DNA from: Oscillospiraceae bacterium
GTDB lineage: Bacteria > Bacillota > Clostridia > Oscillospirales > Oscillospiraceae
Length of the DNA: 64,000 nucleotides
NCBI GenBank assembly: GCA_015068135.1
Contig: SVLB01000004.1
Coordinates: 24,043-88,042, forward strand
Direction: 5' to 3'
The notes under the pieces: generated by a model
Database searches by the model: none
What the model was told of the DNA's origin: nothing
What the model saw: the letters and a program-made list of their open reading frames with translations, nothing else
In this document: positions 1 through 6,856 of the stretch, in pieces
Layout of the letters: every line of letters begins with the position of its first letter
Numbering within the stretch: the stretch's first letter is position 1
Translations under genes and position numbers: made by a program

Positions 1-1
1 A

Positions 2-574
2 AAGCATATTTTTGATCCTTTGGGCATGGTCCATTCCGATTTTCTTCATCCCATTGAGGATTGGGAGGGCTTTGCACGGCAATACCGGTATGTGGAAGCC
101 ACGGGAGAATATCAGCCCTGGTGGAAGAATACCTATCGCCCGGGCAGAGAATATGCCAGCGGCGGTGCCGGCTGTGTCTCCACAGTAGAGGACTATATCA
201 AGTTCCTGGAGGCCTTGCTGGGAGAAAAGCTTCTTAAACAGCAGACCATTGCCATGATGGCGACGGATGCTTTGACAGAAAAGCAGCGGGCGATGTATAC
301 CTATCAAACCCCCAGCATCGGCTACGGACTGGGCATGCGTGCCCCCCGGCAGGATCCGGAGCATACGGAATTTGGCTGGGGCGGTGCGGCAGGTGCCTTT
401 GCCTCGGTGGATCCGGTGAACAAGCTTACGATCTACTATGCCCAGCATGTGCTGACAGCACCCAACCGCTCTTTGCGGCGGTGGCTGTATACCACAGTCC
501 GTGGCGACCTGACCGGCAAAAAGGTCCAGATCCCGGGCGTGGAAGTAAATTACGACCTTGACATTACATACTAA
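2..574 (+). CDS. Serine hydrolase (beta-lactamase/class C family), C-terminal part
   Basis: The reading frame is already open at the window edge: residues before the first internal start read KHIFDPLGM, a common helix in serine beta-lactamase-like hydrolases, so the true start and the SxxK nucleophile lie upstream. The visible 190 residues include an ASGGAG segment followed by STVEDYIKF, typical of the region before the third catalytic motif, and a GWGGAAG turn near residue 120 that resembles the KTG-type motif region. The family hydrolyses esters or amides, often at the cell surface; the substrate is not predictable. A strong terminator follows immediately. Family assignment is fairly sure, exact activity is not. 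Confidence 0.8.
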   Translation, partial: KHIFDPLGMVHSDFLHPIEDWEGFARQYRYVEATGEYQPWWKNTYRPGREYASGGAGCVSTVEDYIKFLEALLGEKLLKQQTIAMMATDALTEKQRAMYTYQTPSIGYGLGMRAPRQDPEHTEFGWGGAAGAFASVDPVNKLTIYYAQHVLTAPNRSLRRWLYTTVRGDLTGKKVQIPGVEVNYDLDITY

Positions 575-629
575 AAACAGTGCTGTCTGTTATGGCTTAC
601 AAAAAACCGTAACAGACAGCACTGTTTTC
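574..629. terminator. Strong intrinsic terminator
   Basis: Bases 574-592 pair perfectly with 610-628 (19 bp). A G-U pair and two G-C pairs extend the stem inwards. The arms begin in A-runs and end in T-runs, so it can work on both strands, ending the hydrolase on plus and the lipoprotein gene on minus. Confidence 0.9.
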
Positions 630-649
630 GTCTATTTTTTTATAAAGGG

Positions 650-1594
650 TTACTGCGGAACTTCGTTGAGAACATTTCCGGATGTGTCAATCGTGATCAG
701 AAACTCCGTTCCGAGGGTATTCTCCGCCTTGAATGTACAGGTCCCATTTTCAAAGTAAATATCACTGTCATAGAACATATCAATGTTATAATCAGACAGG
801 TCTATTACTTTTTGTCCATTTGTGTCGTAAAAGAACTGATCCGAAGCAAAAATGAGACCTTCCGAAAGTATGCTCTCAGGATGTACGCCTGCTACCCCGG
901 AAGCGAACGTCTCTATATCCAATGTTTGCGTATCCAAAAGACACCAGTCAAACACCTGGTCTTCTAACCAACCGGAGTTTGTTCCGGTTATTTCCCAATA
1001 CAAGAGAATTTTTCCGTTCTCGGTAATAATTTTTCTGTCAGCCTTGGAACTGCGATAGAGCAAGCTGAACTCCTCGCAGTCAACTACGTAACTTTTTAAG
1101 GTATTGCAACTAAAGAGAATCATGGTGTGGTCATAAAGATCGAGTCCTGTTGCAGTACGTGTGTTATAGGATTCCATGGCAAATGCTCCGGTATCGATAA
1201 AACGTATCATTTCAGTGATAGAGCTATAATAGGATAAATCGTATCCCGACTCACGGCCCATGGGGGCCTCAACATGGAAAAGCCCATCCTCCCACAGAAA
1301 TGGAAAATCTGCAGATAAAGGATATAGCCATTCGTTATTTTTAATGGCACCAACGGTGATTTCAAAGCCGAGCGAAGTTTCCGTTTGGTTGGCAACCAAT
1401 TCATAAGCATTACCGGAAGTGTCTACACCGCTGCAGAGAATATGGTCGCAGGAGGCGCTCAATCTTTGCTCGTATGTAACATCATCGGAATCATCTGTGC
1501 TGCCGCAGGCACATAAGACGATGGCTAAGGATAACATAAAAACCGTACTAATAAGTTTTCTTATAAAGCTACTCCTCAAAAATGAAGTTTGCAA
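650..1594 (-). CDS. Putative lipoprotein of unknown function
   Basis: I do not recognise a family. The product (314 residues from the TTG at 1594) has a hydrophobic signal segment and a lipobox L-C-A-C with the modifiable Cys at about residue 30, followed by a Ser/Asp-rich linker. It is therefore probably tethered outside the membrane. The rest is acidic and aromatic-rich with no repeats. It lies 5 bases after the zinc-ribbon gene on the same strand and is probably co-transcribed. The start is uncertain: TTG 1594 has no good ribosome site, whereas a GAGGAG site (1572-1577) sits 7 bases before an in-frame ATA at 1564, which would give a cleaner signal peptide beginning at I-R-K-L. Confidence 0.65.
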   Translation of the reverse strand: MQTSFLRSSFIRKLISTVFMLSLAIVLCACGSTDDSDDVTYEQRLSASCDHILCSGVDTSGNAYELVANQTETSLGFEITVGAIKNNEWLYPLSADFPFLWEDGLFHVEAPMGRESGYDLSYYSSITEMIRFIDTGAFAMESYNTRTATGLDLYDHTMILFSCNTLKSYVVDCEEFSLLYRSSKADRKIITENGKILLYWEITGTNSGWLEDQVFDWCLLDTQTLDIETFASGVAGVHPESILSEGLIFASDQFFYDTNGQKVIDLSDYNIDMFYDSDIYFENGTCTFKAENTLGTEFLITIDTSGNVLNEVPQ

Positions 1595-1599
1595 AATGT

Positions 1600-2109
1600 C
1601 TATGCTTCTAGGGATGTGTCGCTAATCTTAGTGCCGCAAAACTGACAAAATATGCTGTCATCGGGAAGCACCTTGCTGCATTGCCCACAGACCCGCTGAT
1701 GACCGCCGGTTACGATTCCCGCGCCGCAATTTCTGCAAAACTGGCTGCCGTCCAAAAGTGATTTTCCGCATTTTCTGCAAAAATGCGGTTTGGAAGCCAT
1801 GCTGTCACGCTTGTTCTTTCCGCAGAGACAGGAGGTTTCAAACAGGGAATGGATTCGACCGCAGCTACACTGCCATCCAGAGAAATTGCTGTCGATCTGA
1901 ACCACCGGTTTTGGAGCATCCATACCTGTTGCTTGCGCTTTGCGTGCTTTGTGTGTATCCCATACATCGGAAAGTGATTTCGCCAGCCATATGGTACCTG
2001 CGTACAAAAGCATAGTGGGGATGGCACCTAACAGAATGCCTTTTGACCGGAGCACTACAGGGATTGCAGAGCTGATAAACAGACAACCAAACCAAATAAG
2101 TACTTTCAT
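1600..2109 (-). CDS. Membrane protein with three C-terminal zinc-ribbon units
   Basis: 169 residues from the ATG at 2109, chosen because AAGGAG stands 8 bases upstream and the first residues form a transmembrane helix; the frame itself opens further upstream inside the neighbour. Two hydrophobic segments (about 3-20 and 24-43) are followed by a short linker and three Cys pairs-of-pairs: CSC/CLCG (81-97), CRKC/CRNC (about 112-128) and CGQC/CQFC (141-158). Such ribbons bind structural zinc; here they would face the cytoplasm. The first unit, with GWQCSCG and CGKNKR, recurs at the end of the orphan protein at 54614-55453. The function is unknown. It sits between two envelope proteins in one apparent operon. 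Confidence 0.7.
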   Translation of the reverse strand: MKVLIWFGCLFISSAIPVVLRSKGILLGAIPTMLLYAGTIWLAKSLSDVWDTHKARKAQATGMDAPKPVVQIDSNFSGWQCSCGRIHSLFETSCLCGKNKRDSMASKPHFCRKCGKSLLDGSQFCRNCGAGIVTGGHQRVCGQCSKVLPDDSIFCQFCGTKISDTSLEA

Positions 2110-2123
2110 AATGGGGACACTCC

Positions 2124-3566
2124 TTAATAGATTTTTGTTCCGCATTTGTGACAGAATGCACTGTCTGACGGCAGCGGTTGACCACAATTTTTACATACTG
2201 TGGCATTGGACACTGGGGGCACATCATCCAGGAATTCTGCGTTAGCGGCTTTCGCCCTGTGAAGAATCACAGCAACAAAGGCTATCGCCAGGATGCCCAG
2301 TATGATCAGAATGAGGACGGGGCTGGAGCTGTCAGAAGACTTAGTCTGCGCAGGTACAGCTTCAGGCAACTTGCTGTCAGCCCCACCCTCTGTCACAGAA
2401 GGCGGCGCAACAGTGGCTATGGTCTCGGGAATGGTCGGTGCAGTTGCTGTGGCTTCGGGAATGATGGAGACCGCAGGGTATTCTACACTTTCCAGCAGGG
2501 CTTCAAAATCGGAATATAGAATGTGCGTGTCTGTGCCGCTGAATTGGAAGGTATACATCCAGCCGTCATCGAAGTATAACAATTGGGTCATATCCAAGGA
2601 CAGATCCAACCCGTACACATTAGAGGAAACATTGGCCTGGATCGCAAAGTACTCTACGCCGTTATAGGAAGCGATAGAAACGTCGCTTAAGGGAATGTCA
2701 AAGGCCTGAGCGATATCAAGCCGTGTAAACGCGGAGTTATTCATTTCCTCACGGGAAGATCCGGACCGCTCAGCTACGGACATTTGACTCCATATATCGG
2801 TGCTACCGTAGAGGATCGAGCATCCGGTATCCTGGGTGGAGATAAACTTAGCATCAAGAAACTGCCGATCCTTGCTTAAGGGTTCTTCCTTCCAACTGGA
2901 AGAAAGGCAAAAGGTCACCTCTCGCTGTGGGTCGGTATACACAAACCCATCTGTCTGCTCCGTGGGAGTGGATGCGGAAAAGGGACTGTCAAACAGAATG
3001 CAGTCCACGATCTGCTGAATGGTTGCCTCCTGCTCGGAGGAGAGGGATCCGGAATAGGAGCGCATTGTGAAATTCATAGCTTTTCCGCAGTATACTGTGC
3101 TATATTGCAGACCATGTACGGTGTTGGCGCTGTCTGAGAAATACATCTTGACGAACTTGGTTTGTGCGTGATGGTAAACCTCGTGCTTTGAAACGTTGAA
3201 GCCGTAGGCAGAGAACTGATCCTTCAGGGACGTGATCGTGATATTCAGCATAGTATCACTGAGCGCGGCAAAGTTATCCAAACTGCTTTCCGTCATGGTA
3301 AATACGATCTCCTCAGTGAAACTGGGGGAGATGGCGTTAAGGTAAATACCGCTGGCTTCAAATTGGTCGATGACTGCCGATTTTGTAGTCCTACAATTGC
3401 TGAATATAGGGTCGCTGGCTGACGTGTCTCTTGTGATGACAGAGAACTCGGACGGAATGGCGACCTGAAGTCCCATCTCATCAAGGTCGTATATATTGGA
3501 TTCAGCAGAAACAGGAAAGGGGAAAGCAAGCAGAACGATAAGAAAAAAGAGAATTGTTTTTTTCAT
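2124..3566 (-). CDS. Secreted single-pass membrane protein with cytoplasmic zinc ribbon
   Basis: 480 residues. A signal peptide (about 1-21) is followed by a ~350-residue extracellular part with no family I recognise, a Pro/Thr/Ala-rich linker (about 370-405), one transmembrane helix (about 415-435) and a C-terminal zinc ribbon with CKNCG and CHKCG. The topology, an outside sensor-like domain joined to an inside zinc ribbon, recalls zinc-ribbon envelope proteins of Clostridia. It leads a minus-strand group with the genes at 1600-2109 (14-base gap) and 650-1594, and is divergent from the XRE gene at 3683. The two palindromic operators in the shared gap may control it. Function unknown. Confidence 0.7.
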   Translation of the reverse strand: MKKTILFFLIVLLAFPFPVSAESNIYDLDEMGLQVAIPSEFSVITRDTSASDPIFSNCRTTKSAVIDQFEASGIYLNAISPSFTEEIVFTMTESSLDNFAALSDTMLNITITSLKDQFSAYGFNVSKHEVYHHAQTKFVKMYFSDSANTVHGLQYSTVYCGKAMNFTMRSYSGSLSSEQEATIQQIVDCILFDSPFSASTPTEQTDGFVYTDPQREVTFCLSSSWKEEPLSKDRQFLDAKFISTQDTGCSILYGSTDIWSQMSVAERSGSSREEMNNSAFTRLDIAQAFDIPLSDVSIASYNGVEYFAIQANVSSNVYGLDLSLDMTQLLYFDDGWMYTFQFSGTDTHILYSDFEALLESVEYPAVSIIPEATATAPTIPETIATVAPPSVTEGGADSKLPEAVPAQTKSSDSSSPVLILIILGILAIAFVAVILHRAKAANAEFLDDVPPVSNATVCKNCGQPLPSDSAFCHKCGTKIY

Positions 3567-3620
3567 AAATTCATCACCGGACTTGCTGCTGTCATAATTC
3601 AGTAACAGTAAAATTTAGAC

Positions 3621-3660
3621 GTAACAGAATGTTACATAAAAGAGTGTAACACAATGTTAC
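3621..3660. promoter_or_regulatory. Tandem palindromic operators
   Basis: Two near-identical 15-bp dyads, GTAACAGAATGTTAC (3621-3635) and GTAACACAATGTTAC (3646-3660), sit 25 bp apart centre to centre, about two and a half helical turns. A related half-site, GTAACAGT, lies at 3602. They fill the gap between the minus-strand envelope operon and the XRE gene. This is the classic place for an autoregulator site, so binding by the XRE product is inferred. Confidence 0.7.
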
Positions 3661-3682
3661 AATAAATGCAAGGGGTGATTGG

Positions 3683-3886
3683 ATGATTGGGCTAAAAAAT
3701 ATTCGAAAGCAGCGAAATTTGAATCAGCAAAAGGTCGCTATGGACTTGAATATTTCAAGAGAGGCCTTGTCCTATTACGAAAACGGTAAGCGTGAGCCGT
3801 CCCTGGCACTTTTGGTTGCAATGTCGAAGTATTATAATGTGTCGATAAATTATCTGATTACCGGTGAAGAATTTCAAAAAAGATAA
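3683..3886 (+). CDS. XRE-family helix-turn-helix regulator
   Basis: 67 residues, essentially one HTH_3 (Cro/C1) domain. The fold is readable as LKNIRKQRNLNQQKVA, ISREALSYYENGKREPS and YYNVSINYLITG. The start is the ATG at 3683, after the purine-rich stretch AAGGGGTGATTGG. Small single-domain XRE proteins like this usually repress their own promoter and a neighbour. The divergent zinc-ribbon envelope operon and the paired GTAACA-N3-TGTTAC dyads just upstream make those the obvious targets. It ends at a clear terminator. The family is certain; targets are inferred. Confidence 0.9.
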   Translation: MIGLKNIRKQRNLNQQKVAMDLNISREALSYYENGKREPSLALLVAMSKYYNVSINYLITGEEFQKR

Positions 3887-3926
3887 ACCTACCTTTTTCG
3901 ATGGAATAAAGGTGGGTTTGTTTTTT
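3885..3926 (+). terminator. Intrinsic terminator after the XRE gene
   Basis: AAACCTACCTTT (3885-3896) pairs with AAAGGTGGGTTT (3908-3919) with one G-U pair, followed by GTTTTTT. Confidence 0.85.
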
Positions 3927-3936
3927 GCTTAGGCGG

Positions 3937-3981
3937 TATAATCTCCTGCCTTTTACAGATACTAACAGCGTAATTTGTAAA
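3937..3981 (+). promoter_or_regulatory. spoVT-type promoter and operator, copy 1
   Basis: TATAAT (3937-3942) with no good -35 is followed, 15 bases from its start, by TTTACAGAT-N12-ATTTGTAAA (3952-3981). The same block occurs at 5210-5254 and 6137-6181. In copy 2 the dyad is a perfect 9-bp inverted repeat. The dyad lies just past the expected transcription start, so a bound protein would block the polymerase. The SpoVT/AbrB product itself is a plausible binder, but that is inference. Confidence 0.6.
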
Positions 3982-3987
3982 AATAAT

Positions 3988-4146
3988 GTAGGGGGAGCGA
4001 TGGGAGCGCCGCCTGTGGCGGATGAAGCGACCTGAGCGAGTGGCAGCGGTCGATAAAATCGAGGAAAAACGCAAACCCGAAGATTTTATCGGGCACCGCA
4101 ACAGGACGTTGACCGTCCGCGGGTCGATGTGGGTATCGACCCCTAC
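3988..4146. repeat. Composite GTAGGG...CCCTAC repeat carrying MITE-like element copy A
   Basis: The block begins GTAGGG (3988) and ends CCCTAC (4146), the outer words shared by hairpin repeats throughout the window. It holds a 114-bp unit at 3992-4105, whose second copy is at 4182-4295, and then a stem-forming GTCGATGTGGGTATCGAC segment (4123-4140). It is inserted between the spoVT-type operator and the ribosome site of the broken first copy. In the next copy a simple 30-bp member of the family occupies the same place. Confidence 0.65.
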
Positions 4147-4169
4147 AAATGCGAAAAGGAGAAAGATAT

Positions 4170-4452
4170 ATGAAAGCAACTGGGGAGCGATGGGAGCGCT
4201 GCCTGTGGCAGATGAAGCGACCTGAGCGAGTGGCCGCGGTCGACAGCTGAGGAAGGCTTTTCAAAGCCGACGAAGATGTCGGGCACCGCAACAGGGATTG
4301 TCAGAAGAGTAGACGATTTGGGGCGGATCGTGATTCCCAAGGAGATCAGAAGAACCCTCAAGATTAGAGAAGGAGCCCCCTTGCTGACAACATTGACACC
4401 AATCGATTTGTTTTGCTATGGAATGTTCTCTCTTGCAGAAAGAATAAAATAA
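4170..4452 (+). pseudogene. Broken and truncated spoVT-like gene, copy 1
   Basis: The ATG at 4170 (ribosome site AAAAGGAG) begins M-K-A-T-G as in intact spoVT. The 114-bp element at 4182-4295 then interrupts codon 5 and leads to an early stop. From 4294 the frame resumes as GIVRRVDDLGRIVIPKEIRR through IREGAP, matching residues 5-33 of SpoVT, and then runs into unrelated sequence ending at 4452. It is doubly dead: an insertion at the start and loss of everything after about residue 33. The first bases after the break (ACAACATT) resemble those after the break in copy 2, so both copies may descend from one truncated ancestor. Confidence 0.75.
4182..4295. repeat. MITE-like 114-bp element, copy B
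   Basis: It has the same length and ends as copy A (3992-4105): GGGGAGCGATGGGAGCG at the left and GGGCACCGCAACAGG at the right. The first ~62 bases differ at only a few positions, two of which are paired changes in one stem (CCGCC/GGCGG in A, CTGCC/GGCAG in B). The middle differs in sequence but keeps an inverted repeat in each copy. It sits inside the start of a spoVT copy, so it has moved or been copied. Confidence 0.7.
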
Positions 4453-4517
4453 TGTTCTTTTTATTGGACCGAAGCTATGATATAATCTTCATAGTAAAAC
4501 CAAAGGGAGGTATACAT

Positions 4518-5192
4518 ATGGCCTTTGTGGAACTTGACCAAAAACTAATTGACGAATGCACAAAAGATACGATTGACCTTGAGAAAATCAAGGGGTTAAT
4601 TGCAGATGGTGCAGATATCAATGCTTTTGACGAAGAACATCAACAAGCACTATTTGATGAGATTTTGAATTATTACATATTTGAAAGCAGAGATCGGCAA
4701 CTGAACATATCGAATCTTTATAGCATTTCAGAATTATTCGCAGGAATCGGTTTGATATTAAACAAGAGACCTGATGATAGTGACTACTTTTTGTTAAATC
4801 GTTTTCGTTTTTTGCCTCCCGAAAAAACAAGTGTAGATACTTTTAAATTACTGCTTGAAAAGTGTACATATTCTTTTGAGGACATTGATAGCATATCAAC
4901 GGATGCAACCCTGGACTTGCATTTAGGGCTATATTACTTTTTTGAGCAAACCCAAAACTATTCTGAAGCAGATAGCTTGACCTATTTCTTGGAGTTGATT
5001 TATTGGGCTTCTGCTTACACTGTTAAGGTATATTCTGATAAATGTGCGAAAGATATGCTGTCTTATGATTGGTTTGATAGGGATAAAAATAAAATTGAAA
5101 TGGTTTGCAAAAATCGTTCCACATCCGTGTTTGTTGAAGATTTAGAGACACACCAGCGAATGGAAATTGATGGTTGGTCAATGAAGTACTAA
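4518..5192 (+). CDS. AT-rich orphan protein with one ankyrin-like repeat
   Basis: 224 residues from the ATG at 4518. The frame is open earlier, but GGGAGG stands 7 bases before this ATG and TATAAT is at 4481. Residues ~19-45 (DLEKIKGLIADGADINAFDE) match the ankyrin consensus; the rest is acidic and aromatic with no other repeat. No signal peptide or transmembrane helix is evident, so it is probably cytoplasmic. Base composition is visibly more AT-rich than the flanks, suggesting transfer. It is the cargo of the first spoVT-cassette unit. Ankyrin-type proteins often act as immunity or interaction proteins, but nothing here proves that. Function unknown. Confidence 0.65.
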   Translation: MAFVELDQKLIDECTKDTIDLEKIKGLIADGADINAFDEEHQQALFDEILNYYIFESRDRQLNISNLYSISELFAGIGLILNKRPDDSDYFLLNRFRFLPPEKTSVDTFKLLLEKCTYSFEDIDSISTDATLDLHLGLYYFFEQTQNYSEADSLTYFLELIYWASAYTVKVYSDKCAKDMLSYDWFDRDKNKIEMVCKNRSTSVFVEDLETHQRMEIDGWSMKY

Positions 5193-5209
5193 TAAGGTTT
5201 GCTTTTAAG

Positions 5210-5254
5210 TATAAATCTTCCTCTTTTACAAATAATAGCATCGTAATTTGTAAA
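5210..5254 (+). promoter_or_regulatory. spoVT-type promoter and operator, copy 2
   Basis: TATAAA (5210-5215) is followed at the same 15-base offset by TTTACAAAT-N12-ATTTGTAAA (5225-5254), here a perfect 9-bp inverted repeat. This is the least degenerate of the three copies and the best model for the operator. Confidence 0.6.
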
Positions 5255-5260
5255 ATTATT

Positions 5261-5290
5261 GTAGGGACACCCGAGGACGGGTGTCCCTAC
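5261..5290. repeat. Minimal GTAGGG...CCCTAC hairpin repeat
   Basis: A 30-bp near-perfect palindrome: GTAGGGACACCCG, a 4-base loop, CGGGTGTCCCTAC. It lies between the operator and the ribosome site of the second spoVT copy, where it would form a hairpin in the 5' untranslated region. Confidence 0.85.
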
Positions 5291-5309
5291 GGGAAAAGGA
5301 GAAAGATAT

Positions 5310-5498
5310 ATGAAAGCTACTGGCATTGTCAGAAGAGTGGACGATTTGGGGAGAATCGTGATTCCTAAGGAAATTAGACGCACACTGAAAATCCGTGAGG
5401 GAGACCCCTCTCATACAACATTTACATCCGAAGAACAATTCAAACGAGCGATCACCAACATCTACATATGGTGTAAAAGCAGAGGAATGTGCGAATAA
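5310..5498 (+). pseudogene. Truncated spoVT-like gene, copy 2
   Basis: The ATG at 5310 has a good ribosome site (AAAAGGAG) and residues 1-33 match SpoVT almost exactly, through RTLKIREGDP. The homology then stops and 29 unrelated residues (beginning SHTTFTSEEQ, ending KSRGMCE) lead to a stop at 5498, inside a terminator. The AbrB swapped-hairpin domain needs about 50 residues, so this 62-residue product lacks the end of the DNA-binding fold and all of the GAF-like domain. It may still be translated, since the frame is clean. The tail may be the end of an older inserted gene; I could not assign it. Confidence 0.7.
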
Positions 5499-5532
5499 TA
5501 ACAGCGGAGTGAAATTTCACTCCGCTGTTATT
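5497..5532. terminator. Perfect bidirectional palindromic terminator
   Basis: AATAACAGCGGAGTGAAA (5497-5514) is followed directly by its exact complement (5515-5532), with T-rich sequence on both sides. It separates the truncated spoVT copy from the convergent membrane gene. Confidence 0.85.
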
Positions 5533-5534
5533 TA

Positions 5535-6080
5535 CTATTTTCTGAAAACATCTTTCCAGCCAGGGCCAAGCTTCTCAAACGGGTCTGGAGACGAATTGCT
5601 TGGTGATAAATTTGCAAAATATGGCACACTAAAACTAAGAATAACAGATGTAAATAAAAAACAAAACTGAAGAATTACATTTTCTGAAAAATTAAAAACT
5701 TTCGAATAAGAAGAAACGAAATCACCGATTCCCGCAGGAATTAAAGCAAGAAGATATGTCCATAAACATTTAAAACAGTGTTTTATCTTTATTCGTGATA
5801 CAATCAACCATATTAAAAAGTTTATTATCACAGCGGTTATGGAAAATATTAATACACTTTTGTTTGTTGCGTAGTTATTAAATGTAATGCAAAAGCAAAA
5901 TGTATAATAAAGAGAAGAAATGATGACAAAAACACCTTTGATGATACGATCTTTCAAGCTAAATATACCGACAATAAGTGAAATAAGCCCAAATCCAAGG
6001 GTAAAATAATGCCCAAAATTCAAATTCCCTTGGAGTAGTTTCTGTATTTCCAATGACAATTCCTTAATAAATACTGCCAT
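5535..6080 (-). CDS. AT-rich orphan multi-pass membrane protein
   Basis: 181 residues from an ATG at 6080 with GGAGGTG 6 bases upstream. About five hydrophobic helices are visible (near residues 25-45, 47-68, 75-95, 108-122 and 133-155), and the C-terminal ~25 residues are polar. I recognise no family. It is strongly AT-rich next to the GC-richer spoVT, again suggesting acquired DNA, and forms the cargo of the second spoVT-cassette unit, oriented against it. Function unknown; an integral membrane location is the only safe statement. Confidence 0.65.
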   Translation of the reverse strand: MAVFIKELSLEIQKLLQGNLNFGHYFTLGFGLISLIVGIFSLKDRIIKGVFVIISSLYYTFCFCITFNNYATNKSVLIFSITAVIINFLIWLIVSRIKIKHCFKCLWTYLLALIPAGIGDFVSSYSKVFNFSENVILQFCFLFTSVILSFSVPYFANLSPSNSSPDPFEKLGPGWKDVFRK

Positions 6081-6136
6081 AAATTACACCTCCATTTTTA
6101 TAATACTATAAACAGACGAAAATGTAAAGTCTGCGG

Positions 6137-6181
6137 TATAATCTCCGTCAGTTTACAGATACTAACAGCGTAATTTGTAAA
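6137..6181 (+). promoter_or_regulatory. spoVT promoter and operator, copy 3 (intact gene)
   Basis: TATAAT (6137-6142) and TTTACAGAT-N12-ATTTGTAAA (6152-6181) stand 26 bases before the intact spoVT start. The block is base-for-base like copy 1 across the operator. No hairpin repeat interrupts this copy. Confidence 0.6.
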
Positions 6182-6207
6182 ATTTTATAACAAGGAGATA
6201 GATATAT

Positions 6208-6750
6208 ATGAAAGCTACTGGTATCGTCCGTCGGGTGGATGACCTCGGGCGTATTGTCATTCCCAAAGAAATCAGAAGAACCCTCAAGATTCGTGAAGGC
6301 GACCCCTTGGAGATCTACACAGAGAAGGACGGGGGTGTGATCTTCCGGAAGTACTCTCCCATGGGGGATCTGCAGGATTTTGCCAATCAGATCTGCGAGT
6401 CCATTGGGACCAACACCGGCTCTATTGCGGCGGTTTCTGACCGGGACAGCATCATTGCGCTGCATGGCGCCCCCAAGCGGGAGCTTGTGGACAAGCCCAA
6501 TTCCCAGGAACTGGATAAGCTGATGCAGCAGCGGAAGAATTATCGCTATGAGCCGGGGCAGGTGAAGCTTCGGGCGGCAGAGGGGCTGGATAAGTACCAT
6601 CTGGGCGTGGCGGCTCCCATTTTGAGTCAGGGGGATCTTATGGGCTGTGTGATGCTGCTGATGACCGAGGACGGGGCTCTGCCCGCCGAGTCGGACCAAA
6701 AGCTGGCGCAGACCGTTGCGGGCTTTTTAGGCAAACAAATGGAAAGCTGA
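6208..6750 (+). CDS. spoVT: Stage V sporulation protein T
   Basis: 180 residues, close to the usual ~178. An AbrB/SpoVT swapped-hairpin DNA-binding domain (about 1-50, MKATGIVRRVDDLGRIVIPK) is followed by a GAF-like domain (about 55-178). In Bacillus, SpoVT is made in the forespore and tunes late sporulation genes, including those for small acid-soluble proteins; an SASP gene lies 1.2 kb downstream here. The start is the ATG at 6208 with AAGGAG 9 bases upstream. Its promoter, operator and N-terminus are repeated twice upstream in broken copies. The family is certain. Confidence 0.93.
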   Translation: MKATGIVRRVDDLGRIVIPKEIRRTLKIREGDPLEIYTEKDGGVIFRKYSPMGDLQDFANQICESIGTNTGSIAAVSDRDSIIALHGAPKRELVDKPNSQELDKLMQQRKNYRYEPGQVKLRAAEGLDKYHLGVAAPILSQGDLMGCVMLLMTEDGALPAESDQKLAQTVAGFLGKQMES

Positions 6751-6756
6751 AATAAA

Positions 6757-6803
6757 GCGGAGCGGAAGCCGTATCTTCTTTGGAAGAAGGGCCTCCGCTC
6801 CGC
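6757..6803 (+). terminator. Terminator-like hairpin after spoVT
   Basis: GCGGAGCGGA (6757-6766) pairs with TCCGCTCCGC (6794-6803), with an inner CTTCTT/AAGAAG stem. No long T-run follows, so it may be weak or a processing hairpin. Confidence 0.6.
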
Positions 6804-6811
6804 CGTCCTGT

Positions 6812-6842
6812 GTAGGGGACGATGCCCACATCGTCCCGTCGG
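6812..6842. repeat. GTAGGG-type hairpin repeat
   Basis: GTAGGGGACGAT, then loop GCCCAC, then ATCGTCCC. It has the family's left outer word but no clean right word. Confidence 0.7.
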
Positions 6843-6856
6843 GAAAACAGATCATG

